Below, piece after piece: positions 60,053 to 64,000 of a stretch of DNA of 64,000 nt. Both the position numbers and the translations under genes were made by a program. The DNA comes from Ascoidea asiatica. Lineage: Eukaryota; Ascomycota; Saccharomycetes; Ascoideales; Ascoideaceae. The first letter of the stretch is position 1. Every line of letters begins with the position of its first letter. The notes beneath the pieces were generated by a model. It saw only the letters and a list, made by a program, of their open reading frames with translations. It made no database searches and was not told where the DNA came from. The DNA lies in contig BCKQ01000001.1 of the NCBI GenBank assembly GCA_001600695.1, positions 623,916 through 687,915 on the forward strand, in the 5' to 3' direction.

Positions 60053-61944
60053 ATTAATCAAATACCTTTATTCAAGTTTTCAATTCTTAAAAATTTAATT
60101 ATAATATAATAATAATAATGAAATTATCTTTCTTTTTTTTACTTTTAACATTAATTCCTCTCTCACACACACACTCTCTCTCTCTTTTGTTTCTCTTTGA
60201 AAATATTTTAATGAGTTTTTTATATGTTTTGTCTTTTATCTTTTTTTTTCTATCTGTTATTTTGTTTTATTTTAACTCATTTAGGTCTTTTGGTCTTTAA
60301 AGGTTTTCTTGAATTATTTTAATTTAAAGGTCAGTTAGTTAATTTTATTACAACTGATTTTGTATTCGTTTTTTGCATAGTATAAAGCATTTTATGTTAT
60401 ATTTTATTTAATAAAATTTTACTTCTAATTTCAATATTTATTAAATTTAATAAAGTTTATTGAATAAATGATATATGCAAATGTGCAGTAAATACAACTA
60501 GTAATAAATATTGTTTTCTCTTTTTTTTTTGATTTATCGCTTAAATGATAAGGCAATAATGTATTTTATAAAATATGAATACAAAAAAGTATTGACACTT
60601 TTTATTAAGGTAAATCTTATACTTTTACCCCGATCAAATTTTAGATGATTGAATTATTTCAATTATTCCAATTCTTTGAGTTAATTAAAATATTTGAATT
60701 AATTGAATTACGAATAACTTTATGAAAACGCTATTTTGCTTTCTCATTTTCTTTAACTGTAAGTATTGAAATACTTTTTTTTTTTTAACAAAATTTTAGT
60801 TAAAGATTTTGAAATGTATTCTTGAATTACATTGTATGATAAATTCAATTAACTTTTCTTGGAAACATTGGCATCTAACTCAATTTATATCTAACATGTC
60901 AAGCAATTAATAAGAGAAGATAATTTTATTCTCATATTGAACAATTCAAAAATAATTAATCTATTGATATTTGAATTATTCGATTAATATTTAATAAACA
61001 TTTCCATAATATTCTAATATAAGCTAATATAAGCAAATATAACTCCATGGTTGATAGGGCATTACCGGAAAACCATCAGGTGACTTACCTCATTCAGAAA
61101 TACTTTTCCGGAAACAAAAAAAAAAAAAAACAGGGTAACGTTTCTGCAGTAATCCTCTGAATAATGCCATCGTATGACTCTGCAAACATCACCTGGCAGG
61201 CACGAAAAGACCCACATAAATGGTATGTTTTTTTCCACGGATAAGATTATCCACGGTCGTCGGAAAAACATTTTTGGCCGGGAGAGCACTCAGTCTCGGA
61301 GAAGAGCAACACAGCGGCAAGCGGAACAGCCGTTTTGTTGAATCACGTGGTTCTAACTCCATCGGCTAAATAGGGCAGTCCCGCTACTGAAGCTCTGCAG
61401 TGGATTTGCTCAAATTCCTGGGTGTGGGCTCGAGGCAACCTTAAATATGTAGATAAACTACAATTCTGCTCCAATATTACTGTTACTGCTACCTCTCAAA
61501 GCTATTCAGAGTGTATAATTACAATGGCAACTGCAATAAATAGCCATAACTATTGTAATAACTATTACAATAACTGTAATTATAATTGTATTAATACATT
61601 ACAATTCTCATGAAGAAATATAAACATATTGTTTGCTCATTGATTCAAAAAAAATATTCTCCCAATTTTGTATTTTATAATTATGAAACAATGATATCCT
61701 TTATATTTTTATGAAAACGCTGTAAATTATTTCTAAATTTTTTTAAAAGAAAAATCAAAACTTTTAAACCTAAATTATATCAAAATCACATAATTTATTG
61801 TTATTACATTATTTACTTACTTAAGTAACCTAAAATAAATCAACTACTTAATTACCCCTTGGTAATTTGTATTTATTTTAAAACTACACTATTACAACTC
61901 CCATTACTGATAATATTACTTTTAGTAATAATAGTTTTATCATT
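60053..61944. promoter_or_regulatory. Intergenic region between DIP5 and the kinase gene, with a G+C-rich island
   Basis: The first 1 kb is A+T-rich 3' flank; a 60-codon hydrophobic frame at 60118-60300 looks like T-rich 3' sequence. The island at about 61060-61420 has inverted CCGGAAAA (61065-61072) and TTTTCCGG (61104-61111), the palindrome GGATAAGATTATCC (61239-61252), GCCGTTTT (61329-61336) and CACGTG (61344-61349). It probably drives the kinase gene at 61945. Confidence 0.55.
61239..61252. promoter_or_regulatory. Palindromic double GATA site
   Basis: GGATAAGATTATCC holds inverted GATA cores, the form bound by fungal nitrogen-regulatory GATA factors. It lies about 700 bp upstream of the kinase start. 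Function is inferred. Confidence 0.5.
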
Positions 61945-64000
61945 ATGGGTCTTTTTCAAAAATTACAGAATAAATCGAAATCGAAATCAAAAATAGATTC
62001 AGAATCTAAATCAAAGACAAAATTAGAATCAAAATCAAAATCAAAGACAAATATTTCAAATAATAATAAAATTGACAGTATAAATTTAAACTCAAATACA
62101 AATCAAGCTTCTATCAAACCAATAAAAACTGATATTTTAAAACATTCAATTGAAAAAAATACTTTAAATTGTTCTCTTCCTTTGAAATTATCCTCAAAGC
62201 CACTATCAATATCATCCAACCATAATAAAAGTAAAGACAAAGATAAGAAATTAAGTAATCTAACCGCTTCCCTTTCAAAAGTTAAGTTAGATCCTTCATC
62301 AAATAATCAATCAAATAATCTATCGAATAATGATAACAATAATAAAAGAAACTCATATACTAAAAGTGCTAATAATATAAAACCTTTATTATCAACAAAT
62401 TATAATTCAAAACTGTCAAATCAACTAAATTCAATTTCAAATTCTTTTCCAAACAATGCTTTTACAATATTACCTTCTCAATCAAATAATTCAAAATCTG
62501 TAAATCAATTATTACCAAAAAGATCAAATACTTTCACAAATATAATCTCAACTTCAAATTCAATACCAATACCTAGACCAATTTCAAATTCTTTTTCCAA
62601 TTCAATTTCAAAATCTAATTCAATATCTCTTTCAAATTCAAATTCAACTTCTGGTTTAAGATTAGCCTCATATAATACTACTTCTTTTACAAACTCAATT
62701 CCAATTTCTAATTCAAATTCATTACATTTACATTCCAATTCAAATTCTAATTTCAATTCTAGTTTCAATTCAAATTCTTCAGATCATGAATCTATAATAC
62801 CATTTCCAAATAGTTATTCTTCTATAAATACTAATAATAATAATAATAATAATATATATTTCAATTCTAATTCTTATAATCAAAATAATAATAAAAGATT
62901 ATCAATAAACTCAATCAATACTTTTTCTTCACTTAATTCTTCAATAAATACTAATAACAATTCTAATATTCAATCATTTCCAATTCATAATCCTTTAGAT
63001 ATTGGAAAATCAATTAATCAATTTTCTTCTTCAAATGATGAAAAAATCTTATATGATGGTTTCGGTGGTATAATTAAAAAATCTTTTTTAAAACAAGATC
63101 CTTCAAAATTAATTATTATTAAAATTTTTAAAAGACCTGAGGAAATTGATAAATCTATACTAAAATTAAATTTAAATTCTTCATTTGATGAAAATAATAT
63201 ACCCATTCCTACCAATAATGACAATAATATCAATAAAGACAATGATAAAAATGATAAATTAATTAAAAAATTAGATAATTTTTATGATCTTTTATCAAAA
63301 CATGAATTCAATTTAACTTTAAAATCAAAAAATAAAAATGTTGTACAAGTTTTAAACTTATGTAAAGATAATTTTCCATCTCCTTATCATTGGTCAATTC
63401 TAATGCCATATTGTTCAAATGGTGACCTTTTTACACTTGTTGTTAAATCAACTAATAAAAAAATTAATTTTCCATTAAAAATTAAAGATAATATGTTTAA
63501 ACAATGTTTACAAGCAATTAAATTCATACATTCAAAAGGTATAGTTCATAGAGATATAAAATTAGATAATTTTTTAATTGATGATAATTTTACTTTAAAA
63601 TTAACTGATTTTGGTATGGCAGTTGATATTAATGATATTGAAAATGATCCAAATGAAACTGTTCATGATTTAATTTCAAATTTACAAATTGGTACAAAAT
63701 CTTATAGAGCTCCTGAAATTTGTGATAAAATTAAAATTAAAGTTAAAGATTATATAAAACTGGATATTTGGAGTATTGCAATTTCATATATAATGTTATC
63801 AACAAATATAACAAAACCTTGGGATGTTGCAGATAAAAAAACATGTTCAGTTTTTAATCATTTTAAAGAATTATATATAAATAATGATTTAAAAAATAAA
63901 ATTAATATAAATAATGATGATAAACAAAATTCTTGGATAATTAATTTAATTAATGTTAATGATACAAATGTAACTGAAAAAGCTTTAAATTTTATTGGAA
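61945..64000 (+). CDS. Serine/threonine protein kinase of the fungal Hal/Npr1/Sat4 type (3' part outside window)
   Basis: The gene starts at 61945 and is open to the window end (685 residues). Residues 1-360 are disordered and Ser/Asn/Lys-rich, beginning MGLFQKLQ. The kinase domain starts near 367 (ILYDGFGGIIKKSF, then IIIKIFKR with the likely ATP-binding Lys). It contains LMPYCSNGDLF, GIVHRDIKLDNFLID (His535, catalytic Asp537), LTDFGMAV (Asp555) and IGTKSYRAPEI. The long Ser-rich N-terminus and the spacer after the ATP-binding Lys recall the fungal kinases that regulate nutrient and ion transporters (Hal4/Sat4, Hal5, Npr1, Rtk1); which one is uncertain. It lies downstream of DIP5 on the same strand. 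A Gly at the third position of MG could allow myristoylation, but the context is not typical. Confidence 0.8.
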   Translation, partial: MGLFQKLQNKSKSKSKIDSESKSKTKLESKSKSKTNISNNNKIDSINLNSNTNQASIKPIKTDILKHSIEKNTLNCSLPLKLSSKPLSISSNHNKSKDKDKKLSNLTASLSKVKLDPSSNNQSNNLSNNDNNNKRNSYTKSANNIKPLLSTNYNSKLSNQLNSISNSFPNNAFTILPSQSNNSKSVNQLLPKRSNTFTNIISTSNSIPIPRPISNSFSNSISKSNSISLSNSNSTSGLRLASYNTTSFTNSIPISNSNSLHLHSNSNSNFNSSFNSNSSDHESIIPFPNSYSSINTNNNNNNNIYFNSNSYNQNNNKRLSINSINTFSSLNSSINTNNNSNIQSFPIHNPLDIGKSINQFSSSNDEKILYDGFGGIIKKSFLKQDPSKLIIIKIFKRPEEIDKSILKLNLNSSFDENNIPIPTNNDNNINKDNDKNDKLIKKLDNFYDLLSKHEFNLTLKSKNKNVVQVLNLCKDNFPSPYHWSILMPYCSNGDLFTLVVKSTNKKINFPLKIKDNMFKQCLQAIKFIHSKGIVHRDIKLDNFLIDDNFTLKLTDFGMAVDINDIENDPNETVHDLISNLQIGTKSYRAPEICDKIKIKVKDYIKLDIWSIAISYIMLSTNITKPWDVADKKTCSVFNHFKELYINNDLKNKININNDDKQNSWIINLINVNDTNVTEKALNFIG

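Noticed and set aside
60118-60300. 60-codon hydrophobic frame with a signal-peptide look
   Set aside because: It is T-rich 3' flank of DIP5; Phe, Leu and Ser from TTT, CTC and TCT runs explain the hydrophobicity.

Overview
The window is nuclear DNA of a budding yeast (Saccharomycotina), very A+T-rich. The evidence is the gene set, which includes clear relatives of RSC8, IRC5, EMC5, ACH1, YVH1, MTC1, VPS9, NGL2 and DIP5. The two introns found have yeast-type splice sites (GTATGT or GTAAGT at the 5' end, one perfect TACTAAC branch point), and almost all other genes are intron-free. Many proteins are swollen by Asn/Asp/Ser/Gln runs written in AAT/GAT/TCA/CAA codons. I could not identify the species. 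CTG codons are almost absent, so I cannot say whether CUG is read as Leu or Ser.

Layout. At 1-5.4 kb a divergent pair carries a SNF2-type remodeller (IRC5-like, cut by the window edge) and the RSC subunit Rsc8. At 7-12 kb lie a CRP1/MDG1-like glycogen-binding-domain protein (38-nt first exon, then an intron), EMC5 (two exons) and ACH1. At 15.9-25.4 kb two paralogous proteins carry a Lon-protease N-terminal domain but no ATPase or protease; the phosphatase YVH1 lies between them on the other strand. At 25.8-35 kb are MTC1, a membrane and coiled-coil protein resembling fungal AcrB, and a velvet-domain protein of the VelB type. At 35.7-44 kb are a giant acidic Ser/Asn-rich protein with an AT-hook, a small unknown protein and an IF1-like ATPase inhibitor. 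At 44.3-51.6 kb are VPS9, NGL2 and an asparagine-synthetase-like protein. A 6.8-kb gene-free stretch follows, then DIP5 and the start of a protein kinase gene that runs off the window.

The genes are mostly independent housekeeping genes, not one pathway. Two items stand out. One is an apparently intact VelB-type velvet regulator, a family regarded as missing from budding yeasts, whose velvet fold is split by about 540 low-complexity residues. The other is the pair of Lon-domain-only proteins with prion-like flanks. Several intergenic regions contain short G+C-rich islands, some with CACGTG sites or a shared CGGCGCT motif; these look like promoter hubs.
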